DNA of 64,000 nt from an uncultured Clostridia bacterium (GCA_947628175.1 CANQZA010000003.1:1-64000), one strand, 5' to 3'. Counted from the stretch's first letter, positions 8,563 through 17,258 are shown. Notes: generated by a model from the letters alone, not told the origin. Made by a program: numbers and translations.

Positions 8563-9325
8563 CTTTTCAGGTCGCTATACAGATGCCTGCTCACAACTTA
8601 CAGGCATTATACATATCGGAATCGCGATAGGTTTATTTGTTGCGTTTTTCAAGCTGTTTGTAAATCTTGGCAGGAATTTTTTTATGGCATGGAACGATTT
8701 GTTTCATAAAAGATTTAAAATAAACCGTGTTTCTCCTTTAAGGAAATTTATGTTTATGACCGTTGTGTCTTTCGTATTTTTTATATTTTATTTGCTTCCT
8801 GCCGGAAAATACGGCAATGTTTACAGCCTTTTTCATCACACGGCATATAACGGTAATCTCGTGGGGGAGGGAATTTGTATTGCTCTCACCGGAGTACTGC
8901 TTATAGCGGCAACAAGTCTTTTCAGCCGCGGACTGAAAAAAATGCCTGAACCCGTAATAGCGCTTGTTCTCGGCATTGTAGCTTTTTTTGCTGTGCCGAC
9001 AGCTGGCTCTTCTCTTGTGGCGGGAGTTTTTGCCGCTGCACTTTTAATGGGTATGAGCGATAAATATGCACTCCGATATGCTATGGTATTGTCCGTTCCC
9101 GTTTTGATTGTAACCGGAATCATTGAAATCTGCCTCGGTGTTACAAAGATCGGTGTCATTCAGGCAGTTCTCGGACTGACAGTTTCGGCGGCAGCAGCTT
9201 TTTTGGCAGTAAAAGTTTTAGTGTACATAATACATAACCGAAAACTACATTACATAGCGTTTTATGATCTTGCAACCGGTCTGTTATGCTTTGTTATAGG
9301 GATATTTGAAATAGTTATAAAATAA
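8468..9325 (+). CDS. Diverged UppP/BacA-like membrane protein
   Basis: A 285-residue polytopic membrane protein with about seven hydrophobic segments. The start at 8468 is chosen because GGAGGT lies at 8456-8461; an upstream in-frame ATG has none. Near the N-terminus [15 protein letters not shown] aligns with the EWLPISSTGH motif of undecaprenyl-diphosphate phosphatase (UppP/BacA). The second UppP motif PGTSRSG is replaced here by VPTAGSSLVAG, and the acidic residues of motif one are missing or moved. It is thus a paralogue of uppP with an altered active site; the canonical uppP is at 55087-55929. It lies between tepA and ftsK. It could act on another polyprenyl substrate or be non-catalytic. 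Confidence 0.75.
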   Translation: MSVLTAIFQALAQAVAWVLPISESGHSAIFHDFSGRYTDACSQLTGIIHIGIAIGLFVAFFKLFVNLGRNFFMAWNDLFHKRFKINRVSPLRKFMFMTVVSFVFFIFYLLPAGKYGNVYSLFHHTAYNGNLVGEGICIALTGVLLIAATSLFSRGLKKMPEPVIALVLGIVAFFAVPTAGSSLVAGVFAAALLMGMSDKYALRYAMVLSVPVLIVTGIIEICLGVTKIGVIQAVLGLTVSAAAAFLAVKVLVYIIHNRKLHYIAFYDLATGLLCFVIGIFEIVIK

Positions 9326-9334
9326 GAGGTACAT

Positions 9335-11866
9335 ATGGCAAATCAAAAAAAGAAAAGCGGCAATAACAGTAAAAAGAAAACTTCACCGCAGAAAAATACA
9401 AAAACGCCCGCAATGAATCATCATTCCGAGCACAATTCGGATGTGAGCAGAATAACAGGCATAGCCGTTTTTGCTGTTTCACTGATATTTTTTTTCATGG
9501 CGGTCATCGGCGGCGACGGTGTGTGGAATATTCTGCATAATTTTTATGTCGGCGTGTTCGGCGTATTCGGCGCCTGCATTTTTCCTCTGATCACAATTGT
9601 TGTTATCATTTACTATTCGCTTAAATATAATTATCTTTCAAAAATTATTGCGAAAGCAATTGAAACAGTCATTTTGGTTTTTCTCATAACCGCGTTTATA
9701 CATATTATTCAAAATGATACAGGAACAGATTTCAAAGAAGCAATCTTCCAATCCTACATCGATGCCCCCGTCATATTTAACGGTGGGTTTGTCGGTGCTG
9801 TCTTTGGATGGCCTTTGCTTACAATGGGTAAAGTTCCCGCCATAATCGTTTCTCTTGTGCTGTTGCTGGTAGATTTTCTCCTTCTTACCGATATGACGGT
9901 TATACAGTTTTTTACAGGTGCATTCAAACCCGCAAAAGCAACCTATAAAAAGGTTGCGCCTGTTATAGAAGAACGCATAGAGCAAAGAAAAATGAATAGA
10001 GCCAATATAGATGTTCCGCTTGATATTGCGCCTTTGGAAGAAAGCGGCAAAAAAACAAAAAGCTCTAAGAAAACTCCGCAGGAAAATGACAGTGCAGTCA
10101 GTGATGCATCTGTTCCCAAAGATATAATTGATGAGATTAATGCCGCCACTGAACGAAACAGAAAGGCAAGGAATAATCGGGATACTTCTGATAAAACAAT
10201 AGATGAGATTGTTGAAAATGCTTCTTCGGAGAAAAGACAAAAATCTTCCTCCGCCTCCTTTGAAGAAGAAAAGTTCACCGTTTCCAAAGAATCTATGGAA
10301 TCGACCGTAAATGATTACCAGCTTCCTTCCGTAAAACTCCTTGCACAGGGCAGCAAAAAGGCACAGAAGGATATCAGCGGCGAGCTTAAAGAAAACGCGG
10401 AGCGCCTTATTGAAACGCTGGCCTCATTTAATGTTGACGCAACGATTACCGACATATCCAGAGGGCCTACCGTTACAAGGTATGAAATAAAGCCTGCGGC
10501 AGGTATTCGTATTTCCAAAATAACAAACCTCGCGGATGATATAGCGTTGAATCTTGCTGCAACGCATGTCCGTATTGAGGCACCAATCCCCGGTAAGGCC
10601 GCTGTCGGAATAGAAGTTCCGAATATAATTAAAAATTCCGTTTCAATGCGTGAACTGATTGATACGGATGAATTCAACGAACAGAATTCAAAGCTTTCGG
10701 CAGGGCTTGGCAAGGACATAGGCGGCAAATGCGTATTCTGTGACATTGCAAAAATGCCGCACCTTCTTATTGCGGGAACTACCGGTTCCGGTAAATCTGT
10801 ATGTATGAATTCCATTATTGTTTCCATACTTTACAGAGCAAAACCGGACGAGGTTAAATTCCTGATGATTGATCCCAAGCAGGTTGAGTTTTCAAAATAT
10901 GCGGGTATACCGCATCTGCTTGTTCCTGTTGTTTCAGACCCGAGAAAGGCGGCAGGCGCCCTTGGCTGGGCTGTTTCCGAAATGCTTCAGAGATATCAGA
11001 AATTTTCACAAACAGGTGTAAGAGATATCGAAGGCTATAATAAATATGTTGAAAAGCACAGCGATATGGAATTTATGCCCAAAATATGTATATTTATTGA
11101 TGAACTTGCCGATTTGATGATGGCAGCGCCAAAAGAGGTTGAGGATTCTATATGCCGTTTGGCTCAGATGGCGCGCGCGGCAGGCATGCACCTTGTCATT
11201 GCGACTCAAAGACCGTCTGTTGATGTAATTACAGGTTTGATTAAGGCAAACATTTCCTCACGAATTGCCCTTACTGTTTCATCCCAGATTGATTCAAGAA
11301 CAATACTTGACACGGGAGGCGCGGAAAGGCTGCTTGGAAGAGGCGATATGCTTTATTCACCCATAGGCTCGTCCAAACCGCTTCGTGTTCAGGGATGCTT
11401 TATTTCTGATGAAGAGGTTGAAAAGCTCTGTGATTTTGTAAAGAATCAGGGTGAAAGCAGTTACGATGATAATATTCAGAAAGAAATTGAAGCAAAGGCT
11501 GTTCAGGATAAAAAAGCTTCACCGTTTGAGGATGAGGACGACGGAGAACAGCTTGACGCACTGTTTGAAAAAGCGGTGGATGTCGTTCTTGAAACAGGTA
11601 CCGCCTCTACTTCTTTCCTTCAAAGAAAGCTTTCTGTCGGTTATGCACGCGGTGCAAAAATTATTGACCAGCTTCAGGAAAAGGGTATAATCGGACCTGC
11701 AAACGGAGCAAAGCCGAGAGAAATTCTCATTAATCGACAGCAGTGGATGGAAATGCAGGCATATTCATCAAACGGTGAATTTACTGTAGAAAATACAGAG
11801 CAGATGTCATTTGATCAGACCTCTGACGATAATAATATGACTGATGGTTCAGAGGAGTATTCATGA
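9335..11866 (+). CDS. DNA translocase FtsK/SpoIIIE family
   Basis: An 843-residue hexameric DNA pump that moves chromosomal DNA through the division or sporulation septum. A short basic N-terminus is followed by about four transmembrane segments (roughly residues 40-200), a charged linker rich in Lys, Glu and Ser (about 220-330), and the RecA-like motor with Walker A GTTGSGKS at residues 481-488, the Walker B strand ICIFIDELADLMM and the IATQRPSVDVITGLIKANISSR signature. A winged-helix gamma domain (SFLQRKLSVGYARGAKIIDQLQEKGIIG) that reads orienting sequences is present at the C-terminus. Overlaps ygiQ by 4 bp. Position after tepA/ylzJ matches spoIIIE, but FtsK versus SpoIIIE cannot be separated by sequence. 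Confidence 0.96.
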   Translation: MANQKKKSGNNSKKKTSPQKNTKTPAMNHHSEHNSDVSRITGIAVFAVSLIFFFMAVIGGDGVWNILHNFYVGVFGVFGACIFPLITIVVIIYYSLKYNYLSKIIAKAIETVILVFLITAFIHIIQNDTGTDFKEAIFQSYIDAPVIFNGGFVGAVFGWPLLTMGKVPAIIVSLVLLLVDFLLLTDMTVIQFFTGAFKPAKATYKKVAPVIEERIEQRKMNRANIDVPLDIAPLEESGKKTKSSKKTPQENDSAVSDASVPKDIIDEINAATERNRKARNNRDTSDKTIDEIVENASSEKRQKSSSASFEEEKFTVSKESMESTVNDYQLPSVKLLAQGSKKAQKDISGELKENAERLIETLASFNVDATITDISRGPTVTRYEIKPAAGIRISKITNLADDIALNLAATHVRIEAPIPGKAAVGIEVPNIIKNSVSMRELIDTDEFNEQNSKLSAGLGKDIGGKCVFCDIAKMPHLLIAGTTGSGKSVCMNSIIVSILYRAKPDEVKFLMIDPKQVEFSKYAGIPHLLVPVVSDPRKAAGALGWAVSEMLQRYQKFSQTGVRDIEGYNKYVEKHSDMEFMPKICIFIDELADLMMAAPKEVEDSICRLAQMARAAGMHLVIATQRPSVDVITGLIKANISSRIALTVSSQIDSRTILDTGGAERLLGRGDMLYSPIGSSKPLRVQGCFISDEEVEKLCDFVKNQGESSYDDNIQKEIEAKAVQDKKASPFEDEDDGEQLDALFEKAVDVVLETGTASTSFLQRKLSVGYARGAKIIDQLQEKGIIGPANGAKPREILINRQQWMEMQAYSSNGEFTVENTEQMSFDQTSDDNNMTDGSEEYS

Positions 11867-13731
11867 CTGATTTTTTGCCGATAAATAAAAAAGAAATGAG
11901 CGACAGGGGATGGAATGAGGCGGATTTTGTCTATGTTACAGGCGACAGTTATGTTGACCATCCTTCCTTTGGAGCTTCTATTATAACAAGAGTTTTGGAA
12001 AGTCAGGGATATAAAGTAGCCGTACTCAGCCAGCCGGATTGGAAAAGTACGGCTGATTTTGTGCAGTTTGGCAGACCAAGACTCGGCTTTTTCGTAACAA
12101 GCGGAAATATTGACTCCATGGTTGCACACTATACCGCCGCTAAAAGACTCCGACGCGATGATGCCTATACCGCTGGGGGAAAAGCAGGTAAAAGACCCGA
12201 CAGAGCCGTCATTGTTTATTCAAATCTGATTAAGCGTATTTATCCCGATATTCCTGTAATCATAGGCGGTCTTGAAGCTTCACTGCGCAGATTTGCGCAT
12301 TATGACTATTGGGATGATAAAGTACGCCCGAGTATTCTGATGGATTCAAAGGCGGATCTTCTGACATTCGGTATGGGTGAAAAGCAGACGATAGAAATTG
12401 CCGAGAGACTTGCAAACGGAGAAAATATCTGCGATATGCGTGATATCAAAGGGACTTGTTATGTCTGTCCCACCGTTGAAACACCTTATGACGGCGTTGA
12501 ATGCCCAAGCTATGACAATGTTGTTAAAAACAAGGTTGAATATGCCAAATCATGCCGTATTCAACAGGATGAGCAGGATCATATCCGAGGCAGGGTAATA
12601 AAGCAGAAACACGGCAAATGGATGGTTGTGCAGAATAAACCTATGCCTCCTCTTACTCAAAAGGAACTGGACTGGGTCTATTCTCTGCCGTATATGCGTA
12701 CATATCACCCAAGCTATGAAAAGCTCGGCGGTGTCAGCGGAATTAAAGAAGTGGAATTTTCCATAACGCATAACAGGGGCTGTTTCGGTGCCTGCAATTT
12801 CTGTTCCATTGCCTTTCATCAGGGCAGGTATGTTACCGCCCGTTCAAAAAACAGCATTATTGCCGAGGCAAAAAAGCTCGTGAATATGCCGAATTTTAAA
12901 GGGTATATTCACGATGTGGGAGGGCCTACCGCAAATTTCAGGAAGCCGTCCTGCACCCTCCAAGAGACAAACGGGCTTTGTAAAGGGAAAAAATGCCTTG
13001 CTCCCACGCCCTGTAGGAATCTCACGGTCGATCACAGCGAGTATCTTGATATTCTTCGCTGTTTAAGAAAAATTGACGGAATAAAAAAGGTTTTCATACG
13101 AAGCGGAATAAGATATGATTATCTGCTTGAGGATAAAGATGATGCATTTTTTAAGGAACTGGTTGAGCATCATGTTTCAGGTCAGCTAAAGGTTGCTCCT
13201 GAGCATTGCTCGGCGGCTGTTCTTGAAAAAATGGGTAAACCGTATATTGAGGCATATATACGCTTTTCAAAGCGCTATTTTCAGTACACGGGGCAAATTC
13301 ATAAAGAACAGTATCTTGTCCCTTATCTGATGTCCTCACATCCGGGTTCAACGCTTGATGATGCCATTGAGCTTGCGCTGTTTCTAAAAAAGAATCATAT
13401 AAGACCTGAACAGGTGCAGGATTTCTACCCCACACCGGGCACAATATCCACCTGTATGTTTTATACAGGCCTTGATCCATACACTATGAAAGAGGTCTAT
13501 GTGGCAAAAACAGAGCACGACAAAGCGTTGCAAAGAGCTTTGCTTCAGTATTTTAATCCCGCAAATCACCGCCTTGTTGAAGAGGCGCTCAAAAAGGCCA
13601 AGCGCTTTGATTTGATAGGATATGACAGAAAATGTCTCATAAGACCGTCAAAAGATGCAAGCGGCAAAAGAAAACCTGATTTATATTATTCAAAGAAATA
13701 TAACAATAACAGAAAGAGCAGGAAAAGATGA
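11863..13731 (+). CDS. ygiQ: YgiQ-family radical SAM protein
   Basis: A 622-residue protein of the YgiQ (UPF0313) family. An N-terminal cobalamin-binding-like domain containing VTGDSYVDHPSFGASIITR is followed by a radical SAM domain with the cluster motif CFGACNFC (Cys307, Cys311, Cys314) and a YgiQ C-terminal domain with SSHPGSTLDDAIELALFLK and QVQDFYPTPGTISTCMFYTG. The length is normal. The enzymatic reaction of the family is not established. The start overlaps ftsK by 4 bp and the stop overlaps comEA by 4 bp, so translation is coupled along the run. Confidence 0.93.
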   Translation: MTDFLPINKKEMSDRGWNEADFVYVTGDSYVDHPSFGASIITRVLESQGYKVAVLSQPDWKSTADFVQFGRPRLGFFVTSGNIDSMVAHYTAAKRLRRDDAYTAGGKAGKRPDRAVIVYSNLIKRIYPDIPVIIGGLEASLRRFAHYDYWDDKVRPSILMDSKADLLTFGMGEKQTIEIAERLANGENICDMRDIKGTCYVCPTVETPYDGVECPSYDNVVKNKVEYAKSCRIQQDEQDHIRGRVIKQKHGKWMVVQNKPMPPLTQKELDWVYSLPYMRTYHPSYEKLGGVSGIKEVEFSITHNRGCFGACNFCSIAFHQGRYVTARSKNSIIAEAKKLVNMPNFKGYIHDVGGPTANFRKPSCTLQETNGLCKGKKCLAPTPCRNLTVDHSEYLDILRCLRKIDGIKKVFIRSGIRYDYLLEDKDDAFFKELVEHHVSGQLKVAPEHCSAAVLEKMGKPYIEAYIRFSKRYFQYTGQIHKEQYLVPYLMSSHPGSTLDDAIELALFLKKNHIRPEQVQDFYPTPGTISTCMFYTGLDPYTMKEVYVAKTEHDKALQRALLQYFNPANHRLVEEALKKAKRFDLIGYDRKCLIRPSKDASGKRKPDLYYSKKYNNNRKSRKR

Positions 13732-14216
13732 AAGACAGTAAAAGGCAAAGCATAATTATGACAGGCATAGGGTTAATATTCATTTCATTTGTTTTGTTTT
13801 ATTTTGCTTTTTCACAGCCAAAAATTCATACTGTTGATAATGCCGCAACAGTTTCACAGAGTGCCACACAGGTTTTGTCAGAAAAATCGGTATCTCAACC
13901 TGCTGTTGATGTAACGCAAAGTAATCGCACCGCCGCTTCAAAAGCGCAGACGCAGCAATATCAGACACAGAAAACGACAATATCACAGGCCAATACCTCC
14001 AAGGAGGATTCAGACGCTGTTATATATCCGCTTAATATCAATACATGTACCGAGCAGGAGCTGACAAGTGTAGACGGAATAGGTCCGACAAGAGCAAATG
14101 CAATTATTCAGTACAGGGATTACCTTAAAGGGTATACAAGCGTTGAGCAAATCAAAAATATTAAAGGAATAGGGGATAAACTTTATGAAAAAATTGCCCC
14201 TTATCTTACGGTATGA
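13728..14216 (+). CDS. comEA: ComEA-like helix-hairpin-helix DNA-binding protein
   Basis: A 162-residue protein with one N-terminal membrane anchor (about residues 9-29), a Ser/Thr/Gln-rich linker, and a C-terminal tandem helix-hairpin-helix domain (INTCTEQELTSVDGIGPTRA, then IKNIKGIGDKLYEKIAPYL). This is the ComEA layout; ComEA binds incoming double-stranded DNA outside the membrane during natural transformation. It is shorter than Bacillus ComEA and lacks the usual SLBB domain, as in many Clostridia. It is immediately followed by comF with a 4-bp overlap. No comEC is seen in this window, so competence itself is inference. Confidence 0.85.
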   Translation: MKDSKRQSIIMTGIGLIFISFVLFYFAFSQPKIHTVDNAATVSQSATQVLSEKSVSQPAVDVTQSNRTAASKAQTQQYQTQKTTISQANTSKEDSDAVIYPLNINTCTEQELTSVDGIGPTRANAIIQYRDYLKGYTSVEQIKNIKGIGDKLYEKIAPYLTV

Positions 14217-14923
14217 CTGTTTTTATCTCTGCTCTTAGGAGCTTTTTAAAAATCCTTTTTCCGAACAGATGTGCATTTTGCGGCGATGTTATAGAACTTG
14301 ACCAAACCATATGTGAGCAGTGCGGAAATCTTCCGTCCATTAAAATGCCGATTTGTTGCGATTGCGGCTGTTCAAAATCAGACTGTACCTGCAAAAACCG
14401 TAAAAACGAATATAAGAAAATCTGCGCGCCTTATTATTATGAGGACAATGCGGTAAAGGCTGTCAACAGATTAAAAGAGTCAGATATGCCTTTCATCGCA
14501 AAAAGACTTGCTGCTGATATGTCCGCGTGTATAAAGGAAAATTATTCCGATGTAAAATTTGATATCATTTGTTATGTCCCTTTGAGCAGGTGTAAAATCA
14601 ATAAAAGGGGATATAATCAGTCACAACTTCTTGCGGATGAAATTTCAAAATCCATAAATGTTCCCGTTTCTTCTCTGCTTTATAAGGTGCGGGAAAATAA
14701 GCCGCAGAAACGCCAGAGTGAAAAAGAAAGGAAACTCAATGTTTTCGGTGTATTTGATGTAAAGGATAAAGCATTTGTCAGGGATAAAACCGTGCTGCTT
14801 ATAGATGATGTTAAAACCACAGGCTCTACCTTGAATGAATGCTCGAAAATGCTTAAAATCCACGGCGCAAAGGCAGTCTATGCAGCCGTCGCGGCAATCG
14901 TAATGCATAAAACGCCAAAATGA
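14213..14923 (+). CDS. comF: ComF family phosphoribosyltransferase-like protein
   Basis: A 236-residue ComFC-like protein. An N-terminal zinc-finger region has paired cysteines (CAFCGD, CEQCG, CCDCGCSKSDCTC), followed by a phosphoribosyltransferase fold with the PRPP motif VLLIDDVKTTGSTLNEC near the C-terminus and the family stretch KRGYNQSQLLADEIS. ComF proteins help take single-stranded DNA into the cytosol in competent bacteria. The gene overlaps comEA by 4 bp and ends the tepA-to-comF run. The C-terminus ends soon after the PRPP loop, which is normal for the family. Confidence 0.9.
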   Translation: MTVFISALRSFLKILFPNRCAFCGDVIELDQTICEQCGNLPSIKMPICCDCGCSKSDCTCKNRKNEYKKICAPYYYEDNAVKAVNRLKESDMPFIAKRLAADMSACIKENYSDVKFDIICYVPLSRCKINKRGYNQSQLLADEISKSINVPVSSLLYKVRENKPQKRQSEKERKLNVFGVFDVKDKAFVRDKTVLLIDDVKTTGSTLNECSKMLKIHGAKAVYAAVAAIVMHKTPK

Positions 14924-14932
14924 CAAAATGAA

Positions 14933-14957
14933 GCTTCAGCCTCATTGAGGCTGAAGC
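14933..14957 (+). terminator. Strong hairpin after comF
   Basis: Nearly uninterrupted 11-12 bp stem GCTTCAGCCTCA / TGAGGCTGAAGC with a very short loop. No T-run follows at once (six T occur about 17 bases later), so terminator function is likely but not textbook. Confidence 0.55.
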
Positions 14958-14989
14958 AAGTAGTAATAATATATTTTTTATAAGGATTT

Positions 14990-15460
14990 ATGCATATGTA
15001 TATAAAAGAAATTTATGATGATACGGAAAAACAATGTATTACCAGATGTATAATAGAAAACCTTACCGATTGGTTTGCCATCCCGTTAGCCAGAGAAAAA
15101 TACATACAAAATAGTGCGGGAAAACATTATTTTTGCGCCTATGTCAAGGATAAACCTGTTGGATTTCTCTATCTTAAACAAACGGGCAAGGATACACTTG
15201 AACTTGAAATAATGGGTGTTTTGAAAAAATATCACAGAAACGGCATAGGTAAGGCGTTATTTGAAAATGCCAAGGCGTTGGCTCGTGAAAACGGATATTC
15301 TTTTATCCAAGTCAAAACCGTACAGATGGGGAAATATAAACATTATGACAATACCAATAAATTTTATCTTTCGTTAGGATTTAAAGAACTTGAAGTATTT
15401 CCCACATTGTGGGATAAAGATAACCCATGTCAAGTCTATGTGATTTCATTAACGGAATGA
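14990..15460 (+). CDS. GNAT family N-acetyltransferase
   Basis: A 156-residue acetyltransferase using acetyl-CoA. Motif A is visible as LEIMGVLKKYHRNGIGKALFENAKALARENG with the R/Q-x-x-G-x-G/A core (HRNGIG), followed by the KTVQMGK and FYLSLGFKELE segments typical of the fold. Substrate unknown. AAGGAT at 14982-14987 is close to the first ATG (14990) and better spaced for the ATG at 14996, so the protein may begin MYIKEIYDD. It stands alone between the comF hairpin and a degenerate region, beside a second GNAT gene in opposite orientation. Confidence 0.85.
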   Translation: MHMYIKEIYDDTEKQCITRCIIENLTDWFAIPLAREKYIQNSAGKHYFCAYVKDKPVGFLYLKQTGKDTLELEIMGVLKKYHRNGIGKALFENAKALARENGYSFIQVKTVQMGKYKHYDNTNKFYLSLGFKELEVFPTLWDKDNPCQVYVISLTE

Positions 15461-15490
15461 GCTTGCAGCATTAATAGAATTTTTTACCGC

Positions 15491-15640
15491 TTATTTCCTG
15501 TTTTCTTTATCGTATGCTTTAATCCAAAATTTGAGAATTTTTTTGGATTCACCATATTTTTATGCGGATAATACGAAAGATACTTTACAACCTTCTTTTG
15601 CTTACCCACTTAAACATATCATCGCAGTAACCAATGCCTG
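15491..15640 (-). pseudogene. Degraded C-terminal gene remnant
   Basis: The minus strand encodes protein-like fragments in one frame, AKEGCKVSFVLSA, then an in-frame TAA, then KYGESKKILKFWIKAYDKEN ending in RK and a stop at 15491-15493. Upstream pieces lie in another frame. No start codon is supported. It looks like the decayed end of a gene lying just downstream of the GNAT at 15645. I cannot name the family. Confidence 0.35.
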
Positions 15641-15644
15641 TATT

Positions 15645-16151
15645 TTACTTTTGAACTTCTTTTTCATATATTTCAAGCCGATTTTCGGGAGATATTTCTC
15701 CCGTATTTATAAATCCGTTGCTTAACCAAAATGGTTTACCCGTAACGGGATCGGAGGTAAGATATATTCTCTGTGTTTCGTGAGAGGCAAATAAAAATTC
15801 AATACGCCGAAACATATCTTTTCCATACCCTTTGCGACGGAATTCGGGTATAACATAAAATTCCATAATATAGCCATATTCGGGTTTTATAAACCCCTTA
15901 TGCCCATAATGATCAACCATACAGTAATAAAAACCTATCAAAACATCATTATCATAGCAAAGTTCAAGATGGCGGTCATAATCACCCTGAATATTTATCA
16001 TACTCTGTGTAACTTGACATATCACATCATAAGATGTTTTTCGGTTCTGATGCGCGTCAAGCTCCTTGTTGTAAGGAATCATCAGATTTAAAAGCAGATT
16101 ATAGTGACTTACATTGCCATGTTCTACCTGCACAAATTTTAAATTTTTCAT
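15645..16151 (-). CDS. GNAT family N-acetyltransferase controlled by leader-peptide attenuation
   Basis: A 168-residue GNAT enzyme. Motif A reads MEFYVIPEFRRKGYGKDMFRRIE with the RRKGYG acetyl-CoA loop near residues 112-117, followed by IYLTSDPVTGKPFWLSNGF. Substrate unknown. GAGGTG precedes the ATG by 5 bases. Immediately upstream lie an intrinsic terminator (16181-16208), a 16-codon leader ORF with a strong Shine-Dalgarno (16231-16281) and a consensus promoter (16316-16344), all on the minus strand. This layout resembles antibiotic-inducible resistance genes, suggesting the enzyme may modify a ribosome-targeting compound; that is inference. Confidence 0.9.
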   Translation of the reverse strand: MKNLKFVQVEHGNVSHYNLLLNLMIPYNKELDAHQNRKTSYDVICQVTQSMINIQGDYDRHLELCYDNDVLIGFYYCMVDHYGHKGFIKPEYGYIMEFYVIPEFRRKGYGKDMFRRIEFLFASHETQRIYLTSDPVTGKPFWLSNGFINTGEISPENRLEIYEKEVQK

Positions 16152-16180
16152 TTCAACACCTCTAAATTATTGATAAAAAA

Positions 16181-16208
16181 ATCACCGCTGATAAAATCAG
16201 AGGTGATT
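16181..16208 (-). terminator. Attenuator terminator upstream of the GNAT gene
   Basis: Read on the minus strand: ATCACC, mismatch, CTGAT, loop TTT, ATCAG, mismatch, GGTGAT, followed by seven T. It ends about 30 bases before the GNAT start. Its central 14 nt TCTGATTTTATCAG is perfectly complementary to a segment inside the upstream leader ORF (16266-16253), so an antiterminator can compete with it. Confidence 0.85.
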
Positions 16209-16230
16209 CAATATCCGTATAAAAAGGTAT

Positions 16231-16281
16231 TTATCCCGCAGACAAAACGGCATCTGATTTTATCAGTATAACATTTGTCAT
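16231..16281 (-). CDS. 16-residue leader peptide
   Basis: Minus-strand ORF MTNVILIKSDAVLSAG with ATG at 16281-16279 and TAA at 16233-16231. GAGGTGG lies 5 bases before the start. It is placed between a consensus promoter and a terminator that precedes an acetyltransferase gene. Codons 6-10 (Leu-Ile-Lys-Ser-Asp) contain the strand that can pair with the terminator. Ribosome position on this ORF should decide between antiterminator and terminator. Confidence 0.75.
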   Translation of the reverse strand: MTNVILIKSDAVLSAG

Positions 16282-16315
16282 TTTGTCCACCTCGCTTTCT
16301 TTTTTGGATAATATG

Positions 16316-16344
16316 ATAATATCATAAAAATCGTAAATTGTCAA
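16316..16344 (-). promoter_or_regulatory. Consensus promoter of leader peptide and GNAT
   Basis: Minus strand TTGACA (16344-16339), 17-bp spacer, TATTAT (16321-16316). Predicted transcription start is near 16309, about 28 nt before the leader ATG. Confidence 0.8.
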
Positions 16345-16415
16345 TTTCAGTAATTTTCATTTTATTTAAAAATAAAATAAAACAACCTTAACAAAAAGCT
16401 AAGACTGTTTCATTT

Positions 16416-16501
16416 TGGTGCGGAAGAAGGGACTTGAACCCTCATGAACTTGCATTCACTAGAACCTGAATCTAGCGCGTCTGCCATTCCGCCACTTCCG
16501 C
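16416..16501 (-). tRNA. tRNA-Leu (anticodon CAG)
   Basis: Class II tRNA on the minus strand. Acceptor stem GCGGAAG/CTTCCGC followed by A and encoded CCA. The anticodon stem-loop is CTAGA-TTCAGGT-TCTAG with anticodon CAG. A long variable arm lies between the anticodon stem and the GGTTCAAGTCC T-arm. Confidence 0.95.
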
Positions 16502-16678
16502 ATATTTGATTTTTGTCCTCTAAATTTTACACGGCGAGGACGACCGAGGCGGAGCTTACTTTCAGTTAGAAACTTACTTTTCTGCTTAATCCGCATTTTA
16601 TAATAACAGCAAATGCCGAAATTATTGCTTTTATATGCCACTGTTCACTAACAGCATATGAATAATAACACAATAAGC

Positions 16679-16706
16679 TTGAAAAGTCAATTCATTATGA
16701 TATAAT
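16679..16706 (+). promoter_or_regulatory. Promoter of the membrane protein-decarboxylase pair
   Basis: TTGAAA (16679-16684), 16-bp spacer and perfect TATAAT (16701-16706), 15 bp before the ATG at 16722, so the 5' leader is very short. Confidence 0.6.
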
Positions 16707-16721
16707 TTACTCGGTGAAATT

Positions 16722-17258
16722 ATGAGAAAATTTTTTTGCGTTTTATCAGTGCTCACAGCGTCCGGAATATCAGGCTATTATATGTGCATAGGCGGAATAT
16801 CAGGCAATGAAAGTGCATTTTCCAAAGTAGGTTTGAGCCATCCTATTCTTTTTTTCGTTTGGGGGATCAGTACATACATCGCGCTTTGTGTCAATCTTTA
16901 TGCCGGATATAAAAAAACAAAATATAATTTTTACATACCTCTTTTGTTTGTTTCCGCTATTGCAATGATATTGACTCTGATATGTGATTTTGACTATAGC
17001 CGGCATACACAATATATGATTCATTGTGCCGCATCACTTACTTTTTCTGCTGTAAACGCAATACTTGTATTTGCACTGTTTTTACTGACAAAAAAATATC
17101 TTTTTACTTTTATAACAGGAGCGGTACTCGTGACGGATTTAGTTTTGCTCCTGATTTTTAAAGAAACTGCTCTTATAGAAATTGTCCCGATTTTTGCAGG
17201 ATATATACTGCTTTTAATTAACAATCTTAAAAAGGAGAAAGAATTAGTTGGAACTTGA
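16722..17258 (+). CDS. Hypothetical polytopic membrane protein
   Basis: A 178-residue protein with about six hydrophobic helices (starting around residues 3, 38, 68, 103, 126 and 150) and short charged loops. I do not recognise the family; the layout recalls small DUF998-type proteins. It has its own promoter and overlaps the next gene by 11 bp, so it is coupled to the PLP decarboxylase downstream. Transport of the decarboxylase substrate or product would be an attractive idea, but nothing in the sequence proves it. Confidence 0.75.
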   Translation: MRKFFCVLSVLTASGISGYYMCIGGISGNESAFSKVGLSHPILFFVWGISTYIALCVNLYAGYKKTKYNFYIPLLFVSAIAMILTLICDFDYSRHTQYMIHCAASLTFSAVNAILVFALFLLTKKYLFTFITGAVLVTDLVLLLIFKETALIEIVPIFAGYILLLINNLKKEKELVGT

